Below are positions 37,396 to 45,749 of a stretch of DNA of 64,000 nucleotides, in pieces. How positions within the stretch are numbered: the stretch's first letter is position 1; each line of letters begins with the position of its first letter. Source of the DNA: Deinococcus radiotolerans (lineage in GTDB: Bacteria > Deinococcota > Deinococci > Deinococcales > Deinococcaceae); the NCBI RefSeq assembly GCF_014647435.1, contig NZ_BMPE01000001.1, positions 62,001 through 126,000 of the forward strand. Direction: 5' to 3'. A program made the translations under genes and the position numbers. The notes beneath the pieces are model-generated. The model searched no databases, was not told the DNA's origin, and saw only the letters and a program-made list of their open reading frames with translations.

Positions 37396-38472
37396 ATGAA
37401 CCGAATCCTGACGCGGTGGCTGCTGCGCCTCCTGGCTGGCCTGACCCTGCTGATCGCCGTGCTGGCGGGCGCCGTGTACGCCCTGACCGACCACCCCAGG
37501 CCCGTGCAGGCGGCCGAACTGACCTGCCCCGCCAGCGCCCCCACCCTGAAGGCCGGGCAGGCCGTGCGCGTCATGAGCTGGAACGTGCAGTACCTCGCCG
37601 GACGCGGCTACGTGTTCTTCTACGATACCCTCGCCGGCGACGGCCCCGACACCCGCCCCAGCCCCGCGAGCATCGCCCGCACGCTGGCCGAGGTCACCCA
37701 GGCCATCCGCCAGGAACAGCCGGACGTGGTGCTGCTTCAGGAGGTCGACCGCGACAGCAGACGCACCGACTACGCTGACCAGCTGGCCCTGATCCAGGCC
37801 AGGCTGGACGGCGCGTACCCCTGCTCGGCCGCCACCTACTACCACCGCGCGACGTTCGTGCCGCACCCGAAGATCATGGGCCGCGTCGGCCTGAGTCTCG
37901 TGACGCTCAGCCGCTACCGCATGGACAGCGCCACCCGCTACCAGCTGCCGCGCATCTGCGGTGACCCGGTCACCGTGGCCTTCAACTTCAAGCGGGCCGT
38001 GCTGGGCGTCACCCTCCCCGTCCAGGGTGGACAGCCCCTGAGTGCCTTCAACACGCACATGGACGCCTTCGCGCAGGGCTGCGCGACCATGCAGAACCAG
38101 GTGAATTTCATCCGTGACCTGCTGGGCCGCACGGCCGCCCCGTGGGTGATCGGTGGGGACTTCAACCTGCTCGGCACGCGCGCCGCGTACGACCGCCTGC
38201 GCGACCGCGAGAAGGCCTACTTCAACCCCAACACCGAACTCGCCACCCTGACCGCGAAGTACGCGTCGTTCCCCAGCCCCGCGCAGATCGCCAGCGGCAA
38301 CCCCGCCTTCATCACGCACTACCCGAACGACCCCGCCGTGGGGAAACCCGACCGCACCATCGACTACTACTTCTACTCGCCCGGCCTGAAGCATGCCGCC
38401 GAGCGCGTGCGCCAGGACACCCCCAAGATCAGCGATCACTACGCGCTACTGAGCACCCTCACGCTACCCTGA
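37396..38472 (+). CDS. exported endonuclease/exonuclease/phosphatase family protein
   Basis: This is a 358-residue protein with an N-terminal hydrophobic segment ([22 protein letters not shown]) that acts as a signal or anchor. The EEP fold motifs are complete and in order: [50 protein letters not shown] and ISDHYALLS. The metal-binding Asn, Glu, Asp and the final Asp-His pair are therefore present. It may be an extracytoplasmic nuclease or phosphodiesterase such as a sphingomyelinase-like enzyme; the substrate cannot be told. Four Cys in the mature part could form disulfides. Confidence 0.87.
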   Translation: MNRILTRWLLRLLAGLTLLIAVLAGAVYALTDHPRPVQAAELTCPASAPTLKAGQAVRVMSWNVQYLAGRGYVFFYDTLAGDGPDTRPSPASIARTLAEVTQAIRQEQPDVVLLQEVDRDSRRTDYADQLALIQARLDGAYPCSAATYYHRATFVPHPKIMGRVGLSLVTLSRYRMDSATRYQLPRICGDPVTVAFNFKRAVLGVTLPVQGGQPLSAFNTHMDAFAQGCATMQNQVNFIRDLLGRTAAPWVIGGDFNLLGTRAAYDRLRDREKAYFNPNTELATLTAKYASFPSPAQIASGNPAFITHYPNDPAVGKPDRTIDYYFYSPGLKHAAERVRQDTPKISDHYALLSTLTLP

Positions 38473-38491
38473 GCCAGGAGGCGACGCTGCA

Positions 38492-38523
38492 CACGTCCCC
38501 TCTGCCTCAGTTCAGGGGACGTG
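38492..38523. terminator. terminator between convergent genes
   Basis: CACGTCCCCT (38492-38501) pairs with AGGGGACGTG (38514-38523) around a 12-base loop. No T-tract is seen. Confidence 0.55.
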
Positions 38524-38569
38524 CGCCGCACTGGCGCCAGACCGCACCCGGCTTGAACCGGGCGTGGTC

Positions 38570-38989
38570 TCAGCGTTCGTCGGGGCCGATCGGTTCAATC
38601 GGGAAGATCCGGTCGGCCAGCGCCATCAGGCCCCGCTCGCCCGCGCGGCCCTGGCACGGCCCGGTCGGCGTGCACAGCGTCACGTACCGCGTGCGGCGCG
38701 CCGCGACCACCACGCGGTACAGCGCCGCCTCCGAGCGGCTGCGGGTGTAATGGCACAGGTCGCAGTGCAGCGCGTTGCGGCCCTTGGGTTCAATCGGCGT
38801 GAACTCGGCCAGCTGATCCCCGTGCACCAGCGCCAGTCGCCCGTCCGCGACCGGATACAGGCCCAGCGTGGGGGGCGCGTCCGAGGTCCGCTCGCCGAAC
38901 AGCTCACGGTGCGTTTCCGGGAACAGTTCCCGCAGCAGATCCTGCACGCTGTGCGCCTGCTCGCGGGTCTTGCGGTGCGGATCATTCAT
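38570..38989 (-). CDS. FBP-type treble-clef zinc-finger protein (EF-G-binding-like)
   Basis: This is a 139-residue protein. The C-terminal half matches the FBP C-terminal zinc-finger pattern of EF-G-binding proteins: [19 protein letters not shown], then [14 protein letters not shown], where four Cys residues (CxxC and CxxxxxC) can hold zinc. The N-terminal part is a short helical region ([15 protein letters not shown]). Family members associate with ribosomes or EF-G, and some relate to fusidic acid resistance. By analogy it acts on translation, but that is inference. The start is set by TACACT 7 bases upstream. Confidence 0.75.
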   Translation of the reverse strand: MNDPHRKTREQAHSVQDLLRELFPETHRELFGERTSDAPPTLGLYPVADGRLALVHGDQLAEFTPIEPKGRNALHCDLCHYTRSRSEAALYRVVVAARRTRYVTLCTPTGPCQGRAGERGLMALADRIFPIEPIGPDER

Positions 38990-38996
38990 CCCCCGC

Positions 38997-39002
38997 AGTG
39001 TA
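38997..39002 (-). promoter_or_regulatory. -10 hexamer TACACT
   Basis: It ends 7 bases before the start of the zinc-finger gene and is divergent from the recO promoter. Confidence 0.55.
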
Positions 39003-39060
39003 GGGGCCGCGGCGCCCGCCGATGGTGGAAAGAGGCACAGCCCCACCCGGCACGCGGCGC

Positions 39061-39066
39061 TATCCT
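39061..39066 (+). promoter_or_regulatory. -10 hexamer TATCCT for recO
   Basis: It ends 7 bases before the GTG at 39074 and decides that start against a frame beginning 510 bases earlier. Confidence 0.6.
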
Positions 39067-39073
39067 GACGGCA

Positions 39074-39808
39074 GTGAGGTCGAGAACCGCCAACCGCAGT
39101 GGCATCGTCATCCGGCGGCGCGTGACGCCCGCCGGGGACATCATCGTCACGCTCCTGACGCCCCAGGGCAAACTGAAGGCCGTGGCGCGCGGCGGCGTGC
39201 GCGGACCACTGTCGAGCCGCCTGAACCTCTTTCATCACGTTGGCATTCAGGTATACCAGGGACCGCAGAACGACCTGGCCAGCGTGCAGCAGGCCGTGCT
39301 GGAGGGCGCACTGCCCACCCTCGCGCAGCCCGAGCGGTACGCGTTTGCGCACCTGCTCGCCGAGTTCGCTGACGCGCTGTACCAGGAGGGTGAATTCAGC
39401 GAGCAGGCCTTCGAGCTGTTCGCGGGCGCGCTGCGCGGCGTGGCCCACCAGCCCGACCCGGAATGGGTGGCGCTCGTCATGAGTTACAAGCTGCTGGCCC
39501 TGGCGGGCTTCATTTCGCAGACGGCCCGCTGCGCCCGCTGCGCGCAGGACCACCCCACCCACCCCGACCCGCTGGGCGGGCAGCTGCTGTGCGGCGGGTG
39601 CGCCGCGCTGCCCGCCTACCCGGACGCCAGCCTGGACTTCCTGCGGAACGCTGCGCGCCGCACCGTGCGCGCCAGCATGGACGCGCCCCTGCCCGCCGAT
39701 CAGCGTCCCGCCCTGTGGCGCGCACTGGAACGCTTCGTGACCGTGCAGATCGGCAGCGTGCACTCGTGGCGGCAGCTCGTGCCGACCGCCGCGGCCCTCA
39801 GCGCGTAG
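39074..39808 (+). CDS. recO: DNA repair protein RecO
   Basis: This 244-residue protein is of normal RecO length. It has an N-terminal OB-fold ([36 protein letters not shown]), a helical domain, and a zinc motif CARCAQDHP to LLCGGC near residues 155-180. RecO helps RecF and RecR load RecA on single-stranded DNA and anneals strands. This matters especially in Deinococcus, where RecFOR replaces RecBCD. The gene is convergent with rsmE. Confidence 0.93.
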   Translation: MRSRTANRSGIVIRRRVTPAGDIIVTLLTPQGKLKAVARGGVRGPLSSRLNLFHHVGIQVYQGPQNDLASVQQAVLEGALPTLAQPERYAFAHLLAEFADALYQEGEFSEQAFELFAGALRGVAHQPDPEWVALVMSYKLLALAGFISQTARCARCAQDHPTHPDPLGGQLLCGGCAALPAYPDASLDFLRNAARRTVRASMDAPLPADQRPALWRALERFVTVQIGSVHSWRQLVPTAAALSA

Positions 39809-39823
39809 GGGAGACGGGCAGGC

Positions 39824-40528
39824 TCAGAGGCCCAGGGCTGCGATGGCGCCCAGCAGCGCCACGGGCGCCGTCTCCGCGCGCAGAATGCGCGGCCCGAGCG
39901 TCACGGCGTGCGCGCCGCCCTGCACGAGCGTCTGCACCTCGGCGTCGGTCAGGCCACCCTCGGGACCGGTGATGATCGTGACCGGCGCCTCCCAGGTGAC
40001 CACGTCTGACACGCGCACGCTGGAGCCGGGCTGCGCCACGAGCGTCAGGTCCGCAGGCTGGAAGCGCGCCAGAGGCACCGGCGCCAGCACGGGCGGCACC
40101 ACCGCGCGGCGGGACTGCTTGGCGGCCTCCTGCGCCACGCGGTTCAGGCGCACGAGCTTCTGATCGCCGATCTCGCGTACATCCGCGCGGGCCGTGACCA
40201 GCAGCTGGATCTGCGCGGCGCCCAGTTCCGTGGCGGCGCGCACGACGTCCGACAACTTGTCCGCCTTGAGCAGCGCCACGGCCACCGTCAGCGGCTGGGG
40301 TGTCTCTGCGGCGCCCTCGACCGCCTCGCCCAGCGTCAGCATCGCGCGGACCTCGCTCAGCTCCGCAATCTCGGCCAGGGCTTCCGCGCCGCGCCCGTCG
40401 AACACGCGCACCACGTCACCCGCCGTCAGGCGCAGGACGTGCAGGTGACGCGCCTCACCCGGCCCGAGGGTCATGGTGTCCGTCAGCGCCTCCACCCGCA
40501 GGCGGTGCCGGGGCAGGCGGCCCGTCAT
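39824..40528 (-). CDS. rsmE: 16S rRNA m3U1498 methyltransferase RsmE
   Basis: This is a 234-residue SPOUT-class methyltransferase. The N-terminal PUA-like part ([26 protein letters not shown]) is followed by the knotted domain with [16 protein letters not shown] near residue 180 and [19 protein letters not shown] near 210, which bind S-adenosylmethionine. It methylates U1498 of the small-subunit rRNA. The ATG at 40528 overlaps the prmA stop by 4 bases (ATGA), a common pairing of the two genes. Confidence 0.94.
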   Translation of the reverse strand: MTGRLPRHRLRVEALTDTMTLGPGEARHLHVLRLTAGDVVRVFDGRGAEALAEIAELSEVRAMLTLGEAVEGAAETPQPLTVAVALLKADKLSDVVRAATELGAAQIQLLVTARADVREIGDQKLVRLNRVAQEAAKQSRRAVVPPVLAPVPLARFQPADLTLVAQPGSSVRVSDVVTWEAPVTIITGPEGGLTDAEVQTLVQGGAHAVTLGPRILRAETAPVALLGAIAALGL

Positions 40529-41337
40529 TCGCCCGCGCGGGCCGTCACGAGCGCCCACTCGCCATCCGTGCTGACCTGCACGTCTGTGAAGCCCTCGCGG
40601 TCCAGCGCATCCTGCACCAGCGGCAGCTTCCCGGTCAGAATCCCGGTCAGGATCAGCGGCCCGCCGGGACGCAGGTGCCCCACGTACACCCCGACCAGCA
40701 GGTCGTGCAGTTCCGCGTACAGGTTCGCCACGAGCACGTCGAACACGCCGTCCGCCACCACATCGCCGGGTAGGTCGTCGCCCAGTGTGCCCACCATGAA
40801 CGCCGTGCGGCCCTCCGGCACTGCGTTGTCCCGCGCGTTCTCCTCCGCAATCGGAATGGTGATCGGGTCGATATCCACACCCAGCGCGTACCCGGCGCCC
40901 AGCAGTGCGCCCGCGATGGCCAGCACGCCGCTCCCGGTGCCCACATCCAGGATGGTCTGCCCGTCCAGGTTCAGGTCCGACAGCGCCTCCACGGCCATGC
41001 GGGTCGTCGCGTGGTGCCCGGTCCCGAAGGCCATGCCCGGCTCGATGACCAGCCCCACCTGCCCGGCAGGAATCTCGGCGCGCAGCCACGGCGGCACGAT
41101 CGTCACGCGGCCCGCCTGCACCGGCCGCAGGTTCGCCTTGAACTCCGCCAGCCAGTCCTGATCGGCCTCCTGGCGCCACTCGCCGTCCCGGATCGCCTCA
41201 GGCAGCTCGGTCTCCTCGTCGAAGTACGCGCGGATCAGCCCGGCGCGTTCCTCCAGGCCGGTCGCGCCGGCCTCCCACAGCAGGTCGAGGTGAGCCTCGC
41301 GCGTCTCGAACGTTCCCGGAAGGTGATACACCAGCAT
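40525..41337 (-). CDS. prmA: ribosomal protein L11 methyltransferase PrmA
   Basis: This 270-residue protein has an N-terminal substrate-recognition domain ([29 protein letters not shown]) and a class I methyltransferase domain with [15 protein letters not shown] and [20 protein letters not shown] near residues 135-150. [11 protein letters not shown] near 200 replaces the usual NILA motif. It trimethylates L11. The start follows a TACACT hexamer. It forms an operon with rsmE. Confidence 0.94.
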   Translation of the reverse strand: MLVYHLPGTFETREAHLDLLWEAGATGLEERAGLIRAYFDEETELPEAIRDGEWRQEADQDWLAEFKANLRPVQAGRVTIVPPWLRAEIPAGQVGLVIEPGMAFGTGHHATTRMAVEALSDLNLDGQTILDVGTGSGVLAIAGALLGAGYALGVDIDPITIPIAEENARDNAVPEGRTAFMVGTLGDDLPGDVVADGVFDVLVANLYAELHDLLVGVYVGHLRPGGPLILTGILTGKLPLVQDALDREGFTDVQVSTDGEWALVTARAGE

Positions 41338-41343
41338 CCCGCC

Positions 41344-41349
41344 AGTGTA
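41344..41349 (-). promoter_or_regulatory. -10 hexamer TACACT for prmA
   Basis: It ends 6 bases before the ATG at 41337. Confidence 0.6.
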
Positions 41350-41534
41350 CCGCGGTGTGCTGAAGCGTCCTGGGGCAGAGGCCAGGACGCATCAGCGCCG
41401 AGCGGAGCAATGAACCGTCCCGTCCGGCGGCCTGAAGTAGCGTGGGCGGGCGCGGTGTTGGCCCGTTCACGCAACGGAGGGCCGCGCGCCCGGCACGTCT
41501 GCACGCCTGTGGCGAGCGCCGCGGGGGCCGCACC

Positions 41535-41540
41535 TATACT
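41535..41540 (+). promoter_or_regulatory. -10 hexamer TATACT for proC
   Basis: It ends 7 bases before the ATG at 41548. Confidence 0.65.
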
Positions 41541-41547
41541 GGCGCGC

Positions 41548-42339
41548 ATGAAGCTCGCGATCGTCGGCGTCGGCAAACTCGGACTGGCCCTGCTGGAGGG
41601 CGTCACCGCCCGGGGCGTCCTGCCGCCCAGCGAGATCGGCCTGCTCGACGCGAACGCCGCCCGCGCGCAGGACCTCGCGCAGCGCACCGGCACGCGCGTC
41701 ATCACGCAGGCGGACCTGGGCCGCGCCGAGCGCATCCTGATCAGCCTGCAACCCCGCGTGTTCCCCGAAGCGGCCGAGTGGCTCGCGCAGCCCAGCGCCG
41801 GGTACATCAGCACCATGGCAGGCGTGTCGGTCGCGGCGCTGACCCGCCGCCTGGGCACCAAGCGCGTCGTGCGGGTCATGCCGAACCTGGCCGCCACCAT
41901 CGGCCACAGCCAGACGGCCATCACCGGCCCGCGCGAGGCGGCCGACGCCGGGGACCTCGCGTTCGCGCACGGCCTGTTTGGCGCGGTGGGCGACGCCTAC
42001 GACCTGCCCGAGCACCTGTTCAACGCCTTCACGGGCATGAGCGCCAGCGGTCCCGCCTACGTGGCCGTGGTCGCCGAGGCGCTCGCGGACGGCGGCGTCC
42101 GCATGGGTCTGCCGCGTCCCCTGGCGAATGAACTCGCCGCGAAACTCCTGATCGCCACCGGCGAGCTCGTGCAGCGCCGCGCGCACCCCGCCCTCCTCAA
42201 GGACGAGGTCGCCAGTCCCGGCGGCACCACCATCGCCGGACTGGCGGCCCTGGAGGCCGCCGGGGTACGCGGCGGCCTGATCGAGGCGGTCGTGCAGGCC
42301 ACCCGCCGCGGTACTGAACTGGGCAAAGACCAGGACTGA
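41548..42339 (+). CDS. proC: pyrroline-5-carboxylate reductase
   Basis: This is a 263-residue NAD(P)H-dependent enzyme of proline synthesis. The Rossmann motif [12 protein letters not shown] is at residues 7-18. [18 protein letters not shown] is the family's substrate region, and the C-terminal dimer domain carries [23 protein letters not shown] and [20 protein letters not shown]. The length fits. The leaderless promoter fixes the start; the longer frame upstream is prmA shadow. Confidence 0.95.
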   Translation: MKLAIVGVGKLGLALLEGVTARGVLPPSEIGLLDANAARAQDLAQRTGTRVITQADLGRAERILISLQPRVFPEAAEWLAQPSAGYISTMAGVSVAALTRRLGTKRVVRVMPNLAATIGHSQTAITGPREAADAGDLAFAHGLFGAVGDAYDLPEHLFNAFTGMSASGPAYVAVVAEALADGGVRMGLPRPLANELAAKLLIATGELVQRRAHPALLKDEVASPGGTTIAGLAALEAAGVRGGLIEAVVQATRRGTELGKDQD

Positions 42340-42346
42340 AGCCGCA

Positions 42347-42390
42347 GGGCAGAGGGGCCGCGGGGATCAGTTCCCGTGGCCCCTCTGCCC
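42347..42390. terminator. bidirectional terminator between proC and bshC
   Basis: An 18-base stem with one G-T pair (42347-42364 with 42373-42390) and an 8-base loop. The arms begin GGGCAGAGGGGCC. Confidence 0.85.
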
Positions 42391-42404
42391 CTTCCAACCT
42401 AGCC

Positions 42405-43961
42405 TCAGGGAATGTCGAGTCCACCCTGCCAGCCGGCGGGCAGACTCAGCAGCTGACGCAGCGGCTCGTCGCCGTGCTTGAGGAGGAACGTCAGGAAGTT
42501 CATCTCGCGCTCCTGCGGCACGCCGTTGGGCAGCAGGTGAACTTTCAGGCGGTGCAGCTGACCGCGGCGGTCGTCCTCCGCGCGTGCCAGCGCGCGGATC
42601 GCGAGGCCCTGAAGGCGCGCGACGCGGGCGGTCGTGCGGGCCCGCGTGCGCGCCGCGGCGCCGACCAGCGTGGGGTCCAGGGCGGCGATCTCCAGGGTGA
42701 TCTCGTCCAGGCTGGCCGTCAGCGCGTCCAGACGTTCGGTGGTCACGGCGCTCGCGTGGCGTTCCGCGGCCAGGGCGCGGCCCAGCACGCCTTCCGGGTC
42801 GGCCTGCACCTCGGGCGCGGTTGCCTTCAGGCGGCGCAGGAGCCGCGTGACGTTCGGTTCCAGCCACGTGACGCTCAGGCGCGGCCACAGCAGCGGCTGC
42901 CTCAGGCCGTGCAGGGGGTACACCTCGCGCAGCTGCGCGCCGTACGCGATCTCGCCTGGCCCCACCACGAACGCCACGGTGGGCAGCAGCGCGTCCTGCA
43001 CAGCGGGGCGCAGGCCCGCAGCGGGCGTAATTCGGGTCGGGTCGGCCTCCAGCAGGGCCAGCAGGGCATCCGGCCGGTACCGCCGCGAGCCGGTGGTCAG
43101 GTCAGGTCCATCCACGCGCAGCAGGCGCCGCTGCCCGTCGTCCTCCTCCAGGAAGAGGTTGGTGGCACCCACGGGGCGGCGCAGCTGCGGTTCAAACCCG
43201 TCGGCGATCAGCTGCTCAGCGGCCGCCTCGATCACCTGGGAGGACGCCAGGGGACGGCGAAGTTCCCGCGCCAGGGTCGGGGCCATCAGGCGCGCCAGGG
43301 CCGGGTGCATCGGGTCGAGCACCAGCAGCCCCGCGCCGCCCAGCAGGTCATGAATGAGGCGGGCGAACACGTCCGCGTAACTGCCGCCCCCCTGCACCGC
43401 CCGGTCCACGCGGGCGCGCACAGCCGCCACGTACTCGGCGGGCGCGTCGAAGGCGTCCAGCAGCGCGTGCACCTGCTCCGTCCACGCGGCCTGCCAGGGC
43501 ACCCGGCCCACCGGGACGCCCTCGGGAACGTCCAGGGTCAGGCGGTGCAGGCGCTCACTGGCGTCCAGCAGGGTGGTGCTGGCCACCTCGGCCGCGTCGT
43601 GATCCTGGCTGGCCACCCAGTACACCGCCACGACCGGCGTGTCCTCGGTGTGCAGCTGCCGGGCCAGGAGCACCGCGTCGGCGGCCTTGTGCACAGAGTA
43701 GGCGGGGCCAGTCAGGGCGCCGGCCTGCTGGCCGGTGACCACCACGCGGGACGCCGGGTGCTCCAGCCGCGTCAGGAGCGTCTCGACCGCTGGACTCAGG
43801 GTGCCCAGGTCGCGGTGGTAGGTGCGCAGGGCGTCCGCGAGGGCCGCGCGGTCCACGTCGGGCCGGGCCTCGCCCAGCGCCCGGTCCAGCGCCCCGGCGG
43901 GCAGCCGCACGTAATCCAGCAGCCCGCCTGTCCTGTATTCCGCTCCTGCATTTCGCGCCAT
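42405..43961 (-). CDS. bshC: bacillithiol biosynthesis cysteine-adding enzyme BshC
   Basis: This 518-residue protein is in the usual 510-540 range. It is thought to add Cys to GlcN-malate in the last step of bacillithiol synthesis. The nucleotide-like core shows VVVTGQQAGALTGPAYSVHKAADAVLLARQL near residue 75 and VYWVASQDHDAAEVASTTLLD near 115. The family ending NFLTFLLKHGDEPLRQLL is also present. A purine-rich GGAAGGAAG lies 7 bases before the ATG. Bacillithiol is the low-molecular-weight thiol of Deinococcus and Firmicutes. Confidence 0.92.
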   Translation of the reverse strand: MARNAGAEYRTGGLLDYVRLPAGALDRALGEARPDVDRAALADALRTYHRDLGTLSPAVETLLTRLEHPASRVVVTGQQAGALTGPAYSVHKAADAVLLARQLHTEDTPVVAVYWVASQDHDAAEVASTTLLDASERLHRLTLDVPEGVPVGRVPWQAAWTEQVHALLDAFDAPAEYVAAVRARVDRAVQGGGSYADVFARLIHDLLGGAGLLVLDPMHPALARLMAPTLARELRRPLASSQVIEAAAEQLIADGFEPQLRRPVGATNLFLEEDDGQRRLLRVDGPDLTTGSRRYRPDALLALLEADPTRITPAAGLRPAVQDALLPTVAFVVGPGEIAYGAQLREVYPLHGLRQPLLWPRLSVTWLEPNVTRLLRRLKATAPEVQADPEGVLGRALAAERHASAVTTERLDALTASLDEITLEIAALDPTLVGAAARTRARTTARVARLQGLAIRALARAEDDRRGQLHRLKVHLLPNGVPQEREMNFLTFLLKHGDEPLRQLLSLPAGWQGGLDIP

Positions 43962-44035
43962 TGCTCTTCCTTCCCGGTGTCCGCCGCTCCTGGCGGTCAG
44001 GCCCGATGCCGGTTCAGTGCCCGGCGTGCTCTCCC

Positions 44036-44050
44036 GTTCTCGCTGAGAAC
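44036..44050. promoter_or_regulatory. perfect palindrome between bshC and the Crp-type gene
   Basis: GTTCTC-GCT-GAGAAC has 6-base perfect arms and lies 75 bases upstream of bshC. It could be an operator for bshC or a hairpin in its leader. Confidence 0.4.
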
Positions 44051-44122
44051 CCGCGCGGATACTGCAACGGCTGTCACACTACACCAGAACCTAAAGCAGA
44101 GGGCCGCCCTGAGATGAGCCGG

Positions 44123-44797
44123 TCAGCGCAGCGGTTCCTGCGTGGCGCGCTCCAGACCGCCCCGGTCCGTCAGGATGATCCGCCGGTACCCCAGGTCCAG
44201 CAGCCCCCGCGAGCGGAAATCCCCCAGCAGCTTCGTGATGGTCTCGCGCGTGCTGCCCACCACGTGCGCCAGATCCTGATGCGACACGCGGTCCCGCAGG
44301 GCCAGCGTCCCCCCGTCCGGCCACGGGCCCTCCCGCTCGGCGAGGTTCAGTAGGGCCAGCGCCAGCCGCTGCGACACCTCGAGGAACACCAGACCCGACA
44401 GGCGCTCCTGCACGCCCCGCGTCTGCCGGGTGATCTGCTCGGTCAGCGCGACCGCCACCGCGGGCTGCAACTGGGTCAGGCGGGTCAGGGCGTCGCGGCC
44501 CAGCAGCAGGGCCTCGGTCTCGTCCATCGCCTCGGCGTACATGCCGCAGCGTTCGCCCGGCAGGAGGGCCGCCGCGCCCAGCAGCGCGCCCGCGCCGTGC
44601 ACGTCCAGGGTCACCTCGCGCGCGCCCGCACCCAGGCGGTACAGGCGGACCGAGCCGCGCAGCAACACGAACAGCGTCTCGGCGAGGTCCTCCGGGTGAA
44701 ACAGGAGCTCGCCGCGACCCCAGCGTCCCACGCGTCCCGAGGCCGTCACCTGCGCCTGCACGTCCGCAGGCAGGGCACCGAAAGCACCGGGTAACAT
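44123..44797 (-). CDS. Crp/Fnr-family transcriptional regulator
   Basis: This 224-residue protein has an N-terminal cyclic-nucleotide-binding-type beta-roll (GRGELLFHPEDLAETLFVLLRGSVRLYRL), a dimer helix, and a C-terminal Crp-type winged helix (RVSHQDLAHVVGSTRETITKLLGDFRSRGLLDLG). The phosphate-binding E-x-R-S/T motif of cAMP receptors is not kept (LLPGERCGMYAEAM), and no FNR-type Cys cluster is present, so the effector is unknown. The protein resembles SdrP-like regulators of Thermus. The start follows CATACT. Confidence 0.88.
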   Translation of the reverse strand: MLPGAFGALPADVQAQVTASGRVGRWGRGELLFHPEDLAETLFVLLRGSVRLYRLGAGAREVTLDVHGAGALLGAAALLPGERCGMYAEAMDETEALLLGRDALTRLTQLQPAVAVALTEQITRQTRGVQERLSGLVFLEVSQRLALALLNLAEREGPWPDGGTLALRDRVSHQDLAHVVGSTRETITKLLGDFRSRGLLDLGYRRIILTDRGGLERATQEPLR

Positions 44798-44804
44798 GCC
44801 CCGC

Positions 44805-44810
44805 AGTATG
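44805..44810 (-). promoter_or_regulatory. -10 hexamer CATACT
   Basis: It ends 7 bases before the ATG at 44797. Confidence 0.5.
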
Positions 44811-44907
44811 CCCTAAGCCGCCCCGACGCGCGAGAGGCGACGTTCACGCGCCCCCAGGCGCTGGTCGCACGCGCCGCGCAGGGGACGCCCACCCGGACGG
44901 GGTGCAC

Positions 44908-44913
44908 TACAAT
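44908..44913 (+). promoter_or_regulatory. -10 hexamer TACAAT
   Basis: It ends 10 bases before the ATG at 44924, giving a leader of about three bases. Confidence 0.5.
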
Positions 44914-44923
44914 TCACGCCAGC

Positions 44924-45685
44924 ATGACCACCTCCTCTTCACGCCAGCGCCTCACGCTGTTCGACCTCCCGCTGGACGTCGTGACGCTTGATCAGACCCT
45001 GGACCGCCTGGGCGACTGGATCTACCGGCAGCCGCGCGCGCCGCACACCGTCGTCACCCTGAACCCCGAGTTCATCGTGCAGTCCCGCACCCAGCCCGAC
45101 TTCGTGAACGCCATGCAGGTCGCGGACCTCGTCACCGCGGACGGCGTCGGCATCGTGTGGGCCGCGCGGCAGCTCACGCAGACCGAGGTGCCCCGCGCGC
45201 CCGGGTTCGACATTGTCCGCGGCCTCATGCAGCGGCACGGGGCGGACCTGCGCGTGTTCTTCCTGGGCGCCAAACCCGGCGTGGCCGAGGTCGCCGCGCA
45301 GAACGCCGCGCGGGACTACGGCATTCAGGTCGCGGGCGTCCACCACGGGTACTTCGACCTGCCTGAAGATCAGCGCGTGGCGGAACTCGTGCGTGACAGC
45401 GGCGCGGACCTGCTCCTCACCTGCATGGGCGCTGGGCGGCAGGAGACCTTCAACCAGTACTGGCGGCAGGTGATGAACACGCCCGTCCTGCTCGGCTGCG
45501 GCGGCGTGATCGACGTGCTGGCCGGAACCGCGGACCTCGCGCCCGCCTGGACGCGCCGCCTGGGCGTCGAGTGGCTCTGGCGCGTGGGCCTGGACCGCAA
45601 ACGCTGGAACCGCGCGCCCCGCCTCGCTCAGTTCGTCCGCATGGTGCGCGCCGAGGCGAAGCGGACGGCCGTCAAGACACGCTGA
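44924..45685 (+). CDS. WecG/TagA/CpsF family glycosyltransferase
   Basis: This 253-residue protein is of family GT26, which adds ManNAc-type sugars to lipid-linked GlcNAc for cell-wall or surface polysaccharides. Typical motifs: TVVTLNPEFIVQSRTQPDF near residue 42, ADLVTADGVGIVWAARQL, ADLRVFFLGAKPGVAEVAA, and GADLLLTCMGAGRQETF (normally LGxPKQE). The start has a near-leaderless promoter. It is followed by a strong terminator. Confidence 0.92.
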   Translation: MTTSSSRQRLTLFDLPLDVVTLDQTLDRLGDWIYRQPRAPHTVVTLNPEFIVQSRTQPDFVNAMQVADLVTADGVGIVWAARQLTQTEVPRAPGFDIVRGLMQRHGADLRVFFLGAKPGVAEVAAQNAARDYGIQVAGVHHGYFDLPEDQRVAELVRDSGADLLLTCMGAGRQETFNQYWRQVMNTPVLLGCGGVIDVLAGTADLAPAWTRRLGVEWLWRVGLDRKRWNRAPRLAQFVRMVRAEAKRTAVKTR

Positions 45686-45691
45686 ACTGAA

Positions 45692-45733
45692 CCTGGGGCG
45701 GCAACCGGAAGATGGTTCGGCTGCCGCCCCAGG
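45692..45733. terminator. bidirectional terminator
   Basis: CCTGGGGCGGCA (45692-45703) pairs with TGCCGCCCCAGG (45722-45733). The inner part can extend the stem. It lies between convergent glycosyltransferase and pbp2 genes. Confidence 0.8.
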
Positions 45734-45749
45734 CGCTGGGCTGCCGCGG

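Noticed and set aside
41011..41547. A proC start far upstream in the same open frame
   Set aside because: Those codons are antisense to prmA, and the Rossmann start plus the TATACT spacing fix the ATG at 41548.
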